Notes: generated by a model not told the origin, from the sequence alone. Numbered from the stretch's first letter, positions 18,649 to 27,995 are shown. The stretch is 64,000 nucleotides of DNA from Saprospiraceae bacterium (GCA_028285085.1 JANQQI010000087.1:186001-250000), one strand, 5' to 3'. Translations and numbers: made by a program.

Positions 18649-20112
18649 TTAGTGCTTAATACCTAATTCAGCGACTAATATTCTCTTATCATCAAAGGGA
18701 TGTTTCACCCCTTTAATCTCCTGATACTTTTCGTGACCTTTCCCAGCCACCAGGATGATATCATCCGTCTGGGCCAGCGTGCAGGCGGTGCGAATCGCCT
18801 GCTTCCGGTCACTGATAGTCAATGTTTTTTGGCGAGCATAAGCTGGAATGCCAGCTTCCATCTCTGCCAGAATCGCCTCTGGTTCTTCTGAGCGAGGATT
18901 ATCCGAGGTCAAGATGACCTGATCGCTATAATCACACGCTACTTTAGCCATGATTGGCCGTTTGCTTCGATCTCGATCACCACCGCAGCCCACTACTGTA
19001 ATTACTCGGCCCTGTCCAGTCTTCAGCTTATCAATCGTGCCGAGTACTTTCTCAAGTGCATCCGGGGTATGAGCGTAATCAATGATCGCAGCAATGCGGC
19101 GCTCCGATTGATAAACATAATCGAAGCGACCTTCCGCGGTGCGTAATTCGCTCAGAGTCGTCAATACTTCCAATGACTCACCGTCCAAAAGACGGGCTAC
19201 TGCATAAACTGCTAATAGATTGTAAGCATTGAAATTGCCGATCAAACGGCTGAATACTTCTTGCCCGTCTATGTCCAAATGCAGTCCCAGCAAGGTATTG
19301 TCTAAAATCTTTGCTTTAAAATCGGTTAATACCTGCAGGCTGTACTGATAGATACGAGCGGCAGTATTCTGTACCATCACTTTACCATTACGATCATCCA
19401 CATTGGTTAAGGCAAAAGCCGTTTTCGGTAGATCATCAAAAAACTGTTTTTTAGCTTGGATGTAAGCCTTAAAGGTTTTGTGATAATCCAGATGATCGTG
19501 GGTGATATTCGTAAAAACAGCACCCGTAAAATGTAGTCCGGCAATACGACGCTGATCAACGGCATGAGAGCTTACTTCCATAAACACATACGTACATCCC
19601 GTTGCTACCATTTCTGACATTAGTCGATTAAGCGAAACGGCATCCGGGGTAGTGTGTGTGGCTGGCAATACTTGCTCGCCAATTCGGTTTTCAACGGTTG
19701 ATAACAGGCCAACTTTATAGCCCATTTTGGTAAAAAGCTGATGCAATAGGGTAACTGTAGAAGTTTTTCCATTCGTCCCGGTCACACCAACTAATTGTAA
19801 ATCGCGTGAAGGATGATCGTAAAAACTGGCCGCCAATCGGCCCATAGCATCGGAAGAATCCGCTACTTCGATATAGGTCACCTCATCGGCTAAGTGCTCG
19901 GGCAAAGTTTCACAAAGAATGCCTCGAGCCCCGGCTTTAATAGCCTGATTAATGTAAAGATGACCATCGTTGTTAAAGCCTCGCACCGCTACGAAGAGCG
20001 TTTCCGCTTCTACCCGACGCGAATCAAATTCGATGGACTTTACCACCCAATCTGTTGCGCCGATAATTTGGTTCGGTGTCGTTTCTCGCAGTATCTCAAC
20101 CAGGTGTTTCAA
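18649..20112 (-). CDS. murE: UDP-MurNAc-tripeptide synthetase MurE (meso-DAP type)
   Basis: 487 residues. Adds the third amino acid to UDP-MurNAc-L-Ala-D-Glu. The ATP loop GVTGTNGKTSTV and ITHDHLDYHKTF are present. The substrate motif is DNPR (404-407), the form associated with meso-diaminopimelate rather than lysine. The start is TTG at 20112: the codon three positions upstream is a TGA stop in frame, no ATG lies between, and the family N-terminus begins right here. Four GTGTTTCA-like repeats surround the start (about 20104-20160). It lies 77 bases after ftsI. Confidence 0.96.
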   Translation of the reverse strand: MKHLVEILRETTPNQIIGATDWVVKSIEFDSRRVEAETLFVAVRGFNNDGHLYINQAIKAGARGILCETLPEHLADEVTYIEVADSSDAMGRLAASFYDHPSRDLQLVGVTGTNGKTSTVTLLHQLFTKMGYKVGLLSTVENRIGEQVLPATHTTPDAVSLNRLMSEMVATGCTYVFMEVSSHAVDQRRIAGLHFTGAVFTNITHDHLDYHKTFKAYIQAKKQFFDDLPKTAFALTNVDDRNGKVMVQNTAARIYQYSLQVLTDFKAKILDNTLLGLHLDIDGQEVFSRLIGNFNAYNLLAVYAVARLLDGESLEVLTTLSELRTAEGRFDYVYQSERRIAAIIDYAHTPDALEKVLGTIDKLKTGQGRVITVVGCGGDRDRSKRPIMAKVACDYSDQVILTSDNPRSEEPEAILAEMEAGIPAYARQKTLTISDRKQAIRTACTLAQTDDIILVAGKGHEKYQEIKGVKHPFDDKRILVAELGIKH

Positions 20113-20189
20113 AGTGTTTCAAAAAATTGTTTCACAGTGTGAAGGATAAATAGTGTTTCATAATGGGAGAGGTCAACATTGGTGATACT

Positions 20190-22316
20190 CTACCTTAGGG
20201 TCAGCCGTATGGTCTGCCCTTTAATATTTGTCCCTGGTTTGATGGACTGCAAGCGAACTTTACCCGAACCGCTTACGACAACTTTCAATCCTCGATTTTC
20301 AAGAATGTAGAGCGCATCGCGCAATCCCATGCCGACAACATTAGGTACAACGTCATCACTAATAAAGCGATTCTGTAAACTCAAAGTATCGGTGGCCGCC
20401 CGAAGCACAGTCCACTTGGAAGTGGCTTGTTCTTCGTAAGGCATATCGAGAAATGTCAGTACGTCTTTGATATCTGATTTCCACCCAACATCGTAGTCAG
20501 GCAGATAATTTTTTGTTAACTGTGGCGATGGTGCCTCATTTACCGCCGCGTGTAACTCCAGCCGTGAGGCAAAACAGCGATCCGCAATTTCCCGGAATAC
20601 AGGGCCGGCCACCTCGCCACCGTAGATGCCATGCTTTTGTGGATCAGTAATCACCACGATACAAGAATACACAGGATCCTCCGCTGGAAAATAGCCCGCA
20701 AACGAGGCTTGATAACGCATATTAGCCCGGGGGCGAAACTTGCGATAATCAATCTGGGCGGTACCGGTTTTTCCGGCAAATCGATAGCGGTTCGTTTTCA
20801 ACTTAGAGGCCGTTCCTCTTTCCACTACGCCTAGCAAAAGTTCCTGTACTTTCTTAATCGTCGATGCTTTTGCTAGTCGTTGTTTGATAATAGTGGGTTT
20901 GAAATGTTCCACCGTTTCGTCAAAGTGCCGAATCTCAGAAACCAGATAAGGTTTCATCATCGTCCCTCCGTTTGCCACTGCATTATAGAAAGTCAGTAGT
21001 TGAAGAGGAGTAATAGTCACCTCATAACCAATTGACATCCAAGGCAATGTAATTCCACTCCAATCATCTTCTTTACTATAAGGCGTCTTGATGTAAGGGG
21101 CGGCTTCCCCGTTGATTTTCACGCCTGTTGGTACGTGCAATCGAAAATCTTTGAGTCGCTCGACAAAGCGCAAATCTCCTTTTTTACGATCACCGTAGTA
21201 TTGTTGTACCAATTTCGCAATTCCGACATTAGAAGAGATTTCGAAGGCATGTCGAATCGTGGTCGTATCCAAAGAGAAGCTTGCAGAAGTCGCATCCAGC
21301 ATCTCTTCTTCGTAGAAAGTGGCCTTTCCTTTTTCAATATCAATGCTATCGTCAAGATCGATATAGCCATCTTCCAGCAAAGCCATCATTGAGGCTAACT
21401 TATAAGTAGAACCTGGCTCGGTGGCCGCGCCTACGGCGTAGTTGTAAATCTCGAAATAGCCCTTTTCGGTCTTTCCAATATTGGAAATGGCCTTAATAGC
21501 TCCCGTTTTTACATCCATTAAAACCGCCGTCCCGTGATCTGCTTCGTGGTATTTCAAAGCCCGCAGCAGCGCATTATGGGCAATGTCTTGCAAGTTGATA
21601 TCAATCGTTGTGACAATATCATCGCCGCGCTGCGGCTCAATGGCCGTCAAGTCATCCTGCGGAATATAGGTATTGCCCGGAGCGCGGAACATGAGCTTTT
21701 CCCCCTGATTCCCCGCCAGCACTTTATCAAAGGTCCCCTCTAAACCAACCGGTTGATGTCCATCTCGTTTGTAACCAATCGTTCGATAAGCCAACTGGTT
21801 GAAAGGATGCTCCCGCTTGTGATGCGGATTGATAATCAGCCCACCTCGAAAACGTCCTTTATTAAAAAGTGGAAATCGGCTAATCATTTCTTTCTCCGAA
21901 AAAGTCGCATTGCGCTTAATCAAAAAATTACGCGCACCGGCCTCACGCCGTTCCTTTAATAATTCTGCCATACCGCCAGCGGTGTACTCGTTGTTGACAT
22001 ACATCGCCAAGCAATGCCCGAGGGTATCTACATAATTATCGAAATCCTCGGGATTCATACCCGTTGAATTTGGATCAAATCGTATTTCAAAGAACGGAAG
22101 TGAAGTGGCCAATAAGCTGCCATCTTCGGTCATAATATTTCCACGCTCTGCTTCTATGGCAACACGCTCAACGTATAGGTTCTTCCCGCGCTTTCGCCAC
22201 TTTTCTCCATCCACAACGCCAATCCGTAAAGTCTGAATTGCTAATAGGAAGCCAAGCAGTACAATGCCAAACAAGACAACATAGACCCGAATCAGTACCT
22301 CATTTTTGATATTCAT
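20190..22316 (-). CDS. ftsI: Septal class B penicillin-binding protein FtsI (PBP3) with PASTA domain
   Basis: 708 residues. One N-terminal membrane segment (about 10-30), PBP dimerisation domain (about 55-220), transpeptidase domain and a C-terminal PASTA domain (VVPNVVGMGLRDALYILENR, about 650-708). Catalytic motifs: S303-T-Y-K306, SSN in EISSNVGIAK, and KTGT in AGKTGTAQI. It cross-links septal peptidoglycan and pairs with FtsW. The PASTA domain is usual in Bacteroidota FtsI but absent from the E. coli enzyme. ATG at 22316 is preferred; an in-frame GTG lies immediately before it. The ftsL-like stop is 9 bases upstream. Confidence 0.95.
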   Translation of the reverse strand: MNIKNEVLIRVYVVLFGIVLLGFLLAIQTLRIGVVDGEKWRKRGKNLYVERVAIEAERGNIMTEDGSLLATSLPFFEIRFDPNSTGMNPEDFDNYVDTLGHCLAMYVNNEYTAGGMAELLKERREAGARNFLIKRNATFSEKEMISRFPLFNKGRFRGGLIINPHHKREHPFNQLAYRTIGYKRDGHQPVGLEGTFDKVLAGNQGEKLMFRAPGNTYIPQDDLTAIEPQRGDDIVTTIDINLQDIAHNALLRALKYHEADHGTAVLMDVKTGAIKAISNIGKTEKGYFEIYNYAVGAATEPGSTYKLASMMALLEDGYIDLDDSIDIEKGKATFYEEEMLDATSASFSLDTTTIRHAFEISSNVGIAKLVQQYYGDRKKGDLRFVERLKDFRLHVPTGVKINGEAAPYIKTPYSKEDDWSGITLPWMSIGYEVTITPLQLLTFYNAVANGGTMMKPYLVSEIRHFDETVEHFKPTIIKQRLAKASTIKKVQELLLGVVERGTASKLKTNRYRFAGKTGTAQIDYRKFRPRANMRYQASFAGYFPAEDPVYSCIVVITDPQKHGIYGGEVAGPVFREIADRCFASRLELHAAVNEAPSPQLTKNYLPDYDVGWKSDIKDVLTFLDMPYEEQATSKWTVLRAATDTLSLQNRFISDDVVPNVVGMGLRDALYILENRGLKVVVSGSGKVRLQSIKPGTNIKGQTIRLTLR

Positions 22317-22325
22317 CACTCAAGG

Positions 22326-22646
22326 CTAATTGTCGTGTTTAATAATAATTTTGTTTGGGGCACGCTTTGAGGGTTTCAACCCCATCTTGGCAGAAGCCTT
22401 AACAACTTCAGAGCGTTTGCTATCAAAGTTCAAATCTGCCTGAATGGAATAATATTGCCAGCGCAATTTCTTCAGATCAGTTTCCAGCTCTTTGACCTGG
22501 CGAACCTTTTTTTCTGCATAGTGCGCATTAGCGATATAAATGACTGCCAGAAAACTCAGGAACAAGACGAAGGGCATATTTTTCAACACCAGGGAAGCGG
22601 AGAAATTACCAAAGTCAAATCCTTTTACTGCTTTCTTTTTAGCCAT
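22326..22646 (-). CDS. ftsL: FtsL-like divisome protein
   Basis: 106 residues: basic cytoplasmic start, one membrane helix (about 24-42, MPFVLFLSFLAVIYIANAHY), then a periplasmic coiled coil (KKVRQVKELETDLKKLRWQYYSIQADL). The topology and the position between rsmH and ftsI are those of FtsL, which links FtsQ to FtsW/FtsI. Sequence conservation in this family is very low, so the name rests on topology and synteny. Confidence 0.85.
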   Translation of the reverse strand: MAKKKAVKGFDFGNFSASLVLKNMPFVLFLSFLAVIYIANAHYAEKKVRQVKELETDLKKLRWQYYSIQADLNFDSKRSEVVKASAKMGLKPSKRAPNKIIIKHDN

Positions 22647-22687
22647 TATTCCATTTTATAATAGGTACCGTCTAAAACGATTTTGGG

Positions 22688-23587
22688 TTACTCCTTTTCT
22701 GCCACCCGCATTTTAGCGCTGCGCGCGCGAGGATTGCGGGCTATTTCTTCTTCCGTGGGCGCTAAGGCTTTGCGGGTGATCAACTTAAAAGGTCGGTCGA
22801 TGTTCCCGTAAAAGTCTTTAATGACTTCGCCCTCTGTATTTCCGGTGCGCATAAAGTTTTTAACTAGGCGATCTTCCAGAGAATGATAACTGATGATTAC
22901 CAGTCGCCCCTGGGGTTTGAGCATCTTCAAGCTATCCCGTAGGAAATCCTTGAGAGCGCCCATTTCATCGTTCACTTCAATGCGCAAGGCCTGAAAAACC
23001 TGAGCCAGGTAGCGCTGCCGTTGGCCGCGCACTAATGGGTCGGTTAACATAAGCAGGTCGCCGATCCGCCGTAAAGGCTTTTGCCGTCGGCCCGCTACGA
23101 TGGCCTGTGCCAGTGTTTTTGCGTTGCGTACTTCGCCATACTGGCTAAATACACGCTGCAAGTCCGTTGCGTGATAGGTGTTCAAAATGTGTGCTGCAGT
23201 GATTTCTCCTTGCTGATTCATTCGCATATCCAACTCAGCGTCGAAGCGAAAGGAGAAACCACGTTCCGCACGGTTTAATTGGTGAGAAGAAACGCCCAGG
23301 TCAGCCAATATGCCATCGACTTGTCGAACAGCATGCAGTTTCAAGAACCGCCTGAGGTGTCTAAAATTGTGATGAATAAAGGTGAAGCGTTCATTCTCAG
23401 ATAATACATTCGGCAACACGTCTTCATCTTGATCAAAGCCGAAAAGATGCCCTTTAGCACCTAAGTGTGTGATTATATGTCTTGAGTGTCCACCACCACC
23501 GAAGGTGGCATCCACATACATTCCGTCTGTTTTAAGATTCAGTGCCTCGATACTTTCCGAAAGAAGCACAGGATCGTGATAGCTCAT
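22688..23587 (-). CDS. rsmH: 16S rRNA (cytosine(1402)-N(4))-methyltransferase RsmH
   Basis: 299 residues. SAM-binding start DATFGGGGHSRHI, then GILADLGVSSHQLN, RGFSFRFDAELDMRMN, the insertion domain (VFQALRIEVNDE) and ISYHSLEDRLVKNF near the end, all family hallmarks. Methylates N4 of C1402 in the ribosomal P site. Its ATG directly follows the mraZ stop codon with no gap, implying coupled translation. Confidence 0.97.
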   Translation of the reverse strand: MSYHDPVLLSESIEALNLKTDGMYVDATFGGGGHSRHIITHLGAKGHLFGFDQDEDVLPNVLSENERFTFIHHNFRHLRRFLKLHAVRQVDGILADLGVSSHQLNRAERGFSFRFDAELDMRMNQQGEITAAHILNTYHATDLQRVFSQYGEVRNAKTLAQAIVAGRRQKPLRRIGDLLMLTDPLVRGQRQRYLAQVFQALRIEVNDEMGALKDFLRDSLKMLKPQGRLVIISYHSLEDRLVKNFMRTGNTEGEVIKDFYGNIDRPFKLITRKALAPTEEEIARNPRARSAKMRVAEKE

Positions 23588-24064
23588 CTAGTCGTCATTT
23601 GGACTTGGCTCGTCCCCGGCTCCACTGCCCATTACATCCTCTGCCAAATCAGAGAAAGAATCCGGCTCATCATCCATGAGATGGTCATAATGATCTTTAC
23701 TCCAGATTTCAATGCGATCATTGATGGCAAACAAAATGACATCTTTCTGAATCCCGGCATATTCTAGTAAGCGCTTATTAAGCAGGATACGATCCGAAGC
23801 ATCGGGGCTTAACTCTGTAGCACCTCGGTAGAAGTAGCGGATAAAGTCCCGGTTTTTCTTAACGTAGGGATTCAACTTATTGACCTTGGCACTGATGCCA
23901 TCCCAAACTTTTTTGGGATACAATACCAAGCATCGTTCAACACCACGATTGACAACAAAATTAGGAGCAGCCTCTTCCTCCAACTGACGAAGCAGTGGAC
24001 TCGGTAGACGCATCCTCCCTTTCGCGTCAATTTTACAATCAAATTCTCCTAATAATTGTGGCAT
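23588..24064 (-). CDS. mraZ: Transcriptional regulator MraZ
   Basis: 158 residues with the two AbrB-like MraZ repeats: LLGEFDCKIDAKGRMRLPS at the start and LSPDASDRILLNKRLLEYAG in the second half. MraZ is known to bind direct TGGGN-type repeats in front of its own operon. Three such repeats at exact 10-base spacing lie 45-70 bases upstream (24109-24133), so autoregulation of the dcw cluster is likely. The C-terminal tail is acidic. First gene of the cluster. Confidence 0.96.
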   Translation of the reverse strand: MPQLLGEFDCKIDAKGRMRLPSPLLRQLEEEAAPNFVVNRGVERCLVLYPKKVWDGISAKVNKLNPYVKKNRDFIRYFYRGATELSPDASDRILLNKRLLEYAGIQKDVILFAINDRIEIWSKDHYDHLMDDEPDSFSDLAEDVMGSGAGDEPSPNDD

Positions 24065-24092
24065 TTTTCCAATAAGCGCTTGATAACCGTTT

Positions 24093-24100
24093 CAAAGGTA
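24093..24100 (-). promoter_or_regulatory. Putative -7 element of the mraZ/dcw promoter
   Basis: Minus-strand TACCTTTG matches the Bacteroidota -7 consensus TAnnTTTG and sits 29 bases before the mraZ ATG. No good -33 TTTG is seen at the usual 19-21 base distance; the MraZ boxes occupy that position. Confidence 0.6.
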
Positions 24101-24108
24101 ACAGTTTT

Positions 24109-24133
24109 ACCCACATTTCGCCACTTTTACCCA
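24109..24133 (-). promoter_or_regulatory. MraZ operator: three direct repeats at 10-base spacing
   Basis: On the minus strand TGGGT (24133-24129), TGGCG (24123-24119) and TGGGT (24113-24109) are separated by exact 5-base spacers. This is the described MraZ-box layout (TGGGN direct repeats, 5-base spacers). The boxes lie just upstream of the -7 element, where a bound repressor would block RNA polymerase. Confidence 0.8.
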
Positions 24134-24153
24134 CCACAAATCCAAAAAAAGTT

Positions 24154-24168
24154 TTCCACAATTTGCCA
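24154..24168 (-). promoter_or_regulatory. Possible second MraZ box pair
   Basis: Minus-strand TGGCA (24168-24164) and TGGAA (24158-24154) again have a 5-base spacer, about 20 bases upstream of the main triple. The match to TGGGN is weaker. Confidence 0.45.
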
Positions 24169-24290
24169 CCTGCGTTCTCAGAACACCCTAGACGACATCA
24201 TAAAATGGAAATAATAACACTTTTTTGCGTACATTTTGCTTTTTTTTGCCACTTTAGACGTTTTTTAGTTTTGTTTTTTGTTCAAAATCC

Positions 24291-24305
24291 TCCCACTTTT
24301 TGCCA
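24291..24305 (-). promoter_or_regulatory. Possible distal MraZ box pair
   Basis: Minus-strand TGGCA (24305-24301) and TGGGA (24295-24291), 5-base spacer, about 230 bases upstream of mraZ and close to the end of the GT2 gene. A single TGGCA at 24251-24247 lies between. The rest of 24065-24372 is AT-rich and holds no gene. Confidence 0.45.
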
Positions 24306-24372
24306 CTCTCCTACTCTATTTTCAATTTTTCTTTGATTCAAATCGAGATTTGACCGTTACTTTTCCCCACGA

Positions 24373-25122
24373 TTACTCGCTAACGGGCGTTTCCAGGCGA
24401 TAGCTACGGAAAAAGCTTTGCCACTTCATTTGCAGCACACCAAAGATGGCCTCACTAATAATACTACTATTCATTTTAGAGACTCCTTCAATACGATCTG
24501 TGAAGGTAATTGGCACTTCCTTAATTTTAAATCCTAGAGAATACGCAGCGAATTTCATTTCAATCTGGAAGGCGTATCCCACAAAACGAATTTTCTCCAG
24601 ATCAATGGTCTCTAAGACTTTGCGAGAATAACAAACGAAGCCGGCGGTAGGATCCTTAACGGGCATCCACGTAACGAGACGAACGTAAAGAGACGCACCG
24701 TAAGAAAGAAAGATGCGATCCCAGGGCCAATTTTCCAGCTTGCCACCTTTGACGTAACGTGATCCTACAGCAAGATCCCCTCCTTGCTCCGCACAGGCTG
24801 CGTGAAGGCGAACCAAATCCTTAGGAGGGTGAGAAAAGTCGGCATCCATCTCGAATAAATAATCGTACCCTTGCTCTAATCCCCATTTAAAACCAGCAAT
24901 GTAGGCCGTTCCCAGGCCAAGTTTGCCCGAACGTTCCAGAATAAAAAGCTGATCAGGATGTTGTTTTTGCAAGCCTTTTACGATATCCGCAGTGCCATCC
25001 GGTGATCCATCATCGACAATGAGAATGTGAAATGGTAACGCCAAGGTAAATACTGCGGCAATGATATTCGCAATATTCTCCTTCTCGTTATAGGTTGGAA
25101 TAATGACTAGATTTCTCGTCAA
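24373..25122 (-). CDS. GT2 glycosyltransferase, dolichol-phosphate mannosyltransferase (DPM1)-like
   Basis: 249 residues of a single GT-A domain. VIIPTYNEKENI starts the fold, ILIVDDGSPDGTADIV is the first nucleotide-binding acidic motif, and EMDADFSHPP carries the DxD metal site. GSRYVKGG and the C-terminal EVPITFTDRIEGVSKM are typical of polyprenol-phosphate mannose/glucose synthases. It should load a hexose from a nucleotide sugar onto a polyprenyl phosphate at the inner membrane; donor not determinable. No C-terminal membrane anchor is seen. Start is TTG at 25122: a TAG stop lies five codons upstream and no ATG is available. Confidence 0.88.
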   Translation of the reverse strand: MTRNLVIIPTYNEKENIANIIAAVFTLALPFHILIVDDGSPDGTADIVKGLQKQHPDQLFILERSGKLGLGTAYIAGFKWGLEQGYDYLFEMDADFSHPPKDLVRLHAACAEQGGDLAVGSRYVKGGKLENWPWDRIFLSYGASLYVRLVTWMPVKDPTAGFVCYSRKVLETIDLEKIRFVGYAFQIEMKFAAYSLGFKIKEVPITFTDRIEGVSKMNSSIISEAIFGVLQMKWQSFFRSYRLETPVSE

Positions 25123-25279
25123 GGTGATGAATTGCTAGAGTTTAAGGAACTAATTAACCGAATGCGCAAATATATAGATTATCTTCTATAAATACCGTTC
25201 GGATCAGACAATAGTTGTATACCCTTTCATCTGAGTTTCGTTCAAACGAATAGTCCATTAAACGCTTCCTTTTACAGGA

Positions 25280-27700
25280 CTAAATCAAGGGATAGCGGGT
25301 AGGTTCCGCTTCGTGCATCAACTCGTAAACAACATCAAACACATCCTCGGCATTCGGTTTAGAGAAATAGTCGCCATCCGAACCATAAGGTGGTCGGTGT
25401 GCTTTTGCCGTCAAGGTACGTGGTGCTGAATCGAGATAACGGTATCCATTTTGTTTCTCTAGCACTTCTTGCATCATAAAGGCGGTCGCTCCTCCGGGGA
25501 CATCTTCATCTACAAAAACAATGCGATTCGTCTTTTGTAGAGAAGTCACGATGATGTTTTCCAAATCAAATGGCAGTAGGGTTTGGATATCAATCAATTC
25601 GACGGAAATACCACGCTGCTCTAGCAAACGAATCCCTTCTTGAGCAACTCGAACGCAGCTACCGTAGGTAACTAGGGTGATATCGGTACCTTCCTGAAGA
25701 ATATCAGGTTGGCCGAGCGGTATGGTGTAATCGCCGATGTTATCCGGCAATTGTTCTTTGAGACGATAACCGTTCAAACATTCGATAACTAAGCCTGGAT
25801 CATCGGATTGTAAGAGCGTATTGTACATCCCGGCAGCTTGCGTCATATTTCTTGGTACACAAATATAGATGCCGCGTAAAGCGTGAATCAGCATCCCCAT
25901 CGGCGAGCCAGCGTGCCAAATACCTTCTAAGCGATGCCCACGCGTTCGAATGATTGCCGGCGCTTGTTGCAGGCCATTACTTCGATAGCGCAAAGTGGCT
26001 AAATCATCCGTCAGGGGCGCAATTCCGTAAACCAGGTAATCCAAGTATTGGATTTCCGCTACAGGACGTAAACCACGCATGGCCATTCCAATGGCCTGCC
26101 CCATGATGGACCATTCTCGAATCCCCGTATCAAAAACACGATCCTCACCGTATTCCCCCTGAAGGCCAGCAAGCCCTTGGTTAACACCACCAATTTGACC
26201 AACATCCTCGCCAAAGGCAAAGAAACGTGGATCACGCTCCAAGACTTTAGCAAAAAAGCGATTTAGAATTTGAGAACCGTTGATTTTCGGACTATCCTCG
26301 GAATAAGAAGGGGCAATCACCGGTACCTTGAGTGCAGAATCGGCACTCTCACTGTATAAACGAGTACTATAACGATTATGGCCTTTGACTTTGGCTCTGG
26401 CAATCCAGGCTTTCAGTTCCTCTACTGCGCCCCAAGACTCATGCCCAACTAAGGCCAATATCTTGCGTGCTTCCTTCAATACCTCCGCGTAGGTTGGATT
26501 GAGCAACTTACCCAGCTCATCAATGCGAGCCTGAACGGCAGGACTCAACTGATTTTCTTGAGAAAGGTTAGCACCTATTTGTTGTAATTTTCGCCATTCA
26601 TTGCGTACCGGATCTATGTAAGCTCTCCAAGCCCGGTCACGGCCTTCTTTCACCTCTTGCTTTGCTTTCGCCTCTAGTTCTTCCAGCTTTTCGGGAGTAG
26701 CGATTTTGGCATCGATCATCCATTGGCGCATCACCCGAATACAATCGTGCTTTTCTTCCCACTGCAGGCGATCTTTGGATTTGTAACGTTCGTGTGAACC
26801 ACTGGTTGAATGTCCTTGTGGCTGTGTCAGTTCTTCAACGTGAAATAGCGCAGGGATATGAGTTTTGCGCATTTTAGCGATCCCCTTTTCGTACATTTCA
26901 CACAACGCTGGATAATCCCAGCCATTGGCACGGTAGATATCGATCCCCTGACCTTCCTCATTGAGGCGGAATCCTTCCATGACTTCTGAAATACTGCCTT
27001 TTGTGGTTTGGTATTCCTTAGGAACGGAAATTCCATAACCGTCATCCCAAACCGAAACCGCGAGAGGTACCTTTAGCACGCCTGCTGCATTCATTGTTTC
27101 CCAGAAAATGCCTTCTGAGGTACTTGCATCACCGATGGTACAAAAACATACTTCATTACCATTTTCAGAAAAATCCGTAGTATCGCGCAAGTCATTACTT
27201 TCACGGTATTTCTTAGACGCAAAAGCCAGACCTAAGGCCCGAGACATTTGGCCAGCGGTACTTGAGATATCGGAGGAAATATTTAGACGTGATTTATGAG
27301 AGGTCCAAGTGCCATTCTTATCGACTGCAGGAGTAGCAAAATGGCTATTCATTTGTCGACCTCCTGAAAAAGGATCATTATCGGCATCGGCGTAGAGTTG
27401 GGCAAAAAACGCTTCAACGGTACTTAGCCCAAGTGCAAACATCAAAGTTTGATCACGATAATAACCTGAACGCCAGTCACCTTTTTTGAAAACACGAGCC
27501 ATTGCCACTTGAGGGACTTCCTTACCATCTCCAACGATTCCGAATTTAGCTTTTCCGGTAAGTACTTCGCGGCGGCCAAGGATGCTGGCTTCACGAGAAA
27601 CGCAGCAGATATAGTAATCCTGGATGACCTCATCGGTAAAATCAAGGGCATCAGTCTCTAATTCTTCATCGCTTCGATTCAATGGTGGATTGTCGATCAT
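25280..27700 (-). CDS. Fused alpha/beta 2-oxoacid (2-oxoisovalerate) dehydrogenase E1
   Basis: 806 residues combining both E1 subunits. The alpha half (to about 430) binds thiamine diphosphate (GDASTSEGIFWETMNAAG). The beta half (about 455-806) carries FAFGEDVGQIGGVNQGLAG, EIQYLDYLVYGIAPL and the C-terminal transketolase fold (VTYGSCVRVAQEG). Fused E1 of this length is common in Bacteroidota and usually annotated as branched-chain 2-oxoacid dehydrogenase; the E2 and E3 genes are not in the window. It supplies branched acyl-CoA, for example for iso-fatty acids. A minus-strand TACCTTTG at 27770-27763 could be its -7 element. Confidence 0.9.
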   Translation of the reverse strand: MIDNPPLNRSDEELETDALDFTDEVIQDYYICCVSREASILGRREVLTGKAKFGIVGDGKEVPQVAMARVFKKGDWRSGYYRDQTLMFALGLSTVEAFFAQLYADADNDPFSGGRQMNSHFATPAVDKNGTWTSHKSRLNISSDISSTAGQMSRALGLAFASKKYRESNDLRDTTDFSENGNEVCFCTIGDASTSEGIFWETMNAAGVLKVPLAVSVWDDGYGISVPKEYQTTKGSISEVMEGFRLNEEGQGIDIYRANGWDYPALCEMYEKGIAKMRKTHIPALFHVEELTQPQGHSTSGSHERYKSKDRLQWEEKHDCIRVMRQWMIDAKIATPEKLEELEAKAKQEVKEGRDRAWRAYIDPVRNEWRKLQQIGANLSQENQLSPAVQARIDELGKLLNPTYAEVLKEARKILALVGHESWGAVEELKAWIARAKVKGHNRYSTRLYSESADSALKVPVIAPSYSEDSPKINGSQILNRFFAKVLERDPRFFAFGEDVGQIGGVNQGLAGLQGEYGEDRVFDTGIREWSIMGQAIGMAMRGLRPVAEIQYLDYLVYGIAPLTDDLATLRYRSNGLQQAPAIIRTRGHRLEGIWHAGSPMGMLIHALRGIYICVPRNMTQAAGMYNTLLQSDDPGLVIECLNGYRLKEQLPDNIGDYTIPLGQPDILQEGTDITLVTYGSCVRVAQEGIRLLEQRGISVELIDIQTLLPFDLENIIVTSLQKTNRIVFVDEDVPGGATAFMMQEVLEKQNGYRYLDSAPRTLTAKAHRPPYGSDGDYFSKPNAEDVFDVVYELMHEAEPTRYPLI

Positions 27701-27952
27701 ATAAGTAGGTCAGTTAATTTGGTTTAATATGGAAGGGAACGGTATTACCCCGTTTTCGGGTGCAAAGGTACGAAAAAGCATGGATTTTTCGATATAAATC
27801 ACTCTATAATAAGGAATGAATGAGTAGAAAAGTTCATCACTCCGCCGGGCGACGGAAGTTGAAAAGCGACGCTTGGTGTACTATTTGATGGTTTAACGAT
27901 ACTTTAACGGCTAAAAGAGATAACAAAACTTTCTTTTTGGGAGTTTTATAAA

Positions 27953-27960
27953 TAAATTTG
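27953..27960 (+). promoter_or_regulatory. Putative -7 element for the DUF1573 gene
   Basis: TAAATTTG fits TAnnTTTG, 35 bases before the ATG. An upstream TTTG is only 13 bases away, closer than the usual 19-21, so the promoter call is tentative. Confidence 0.4.
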
Positions 27961-27995
27961 CAAGGATAGTTTTAACAGATCAAAACCTTTATACA

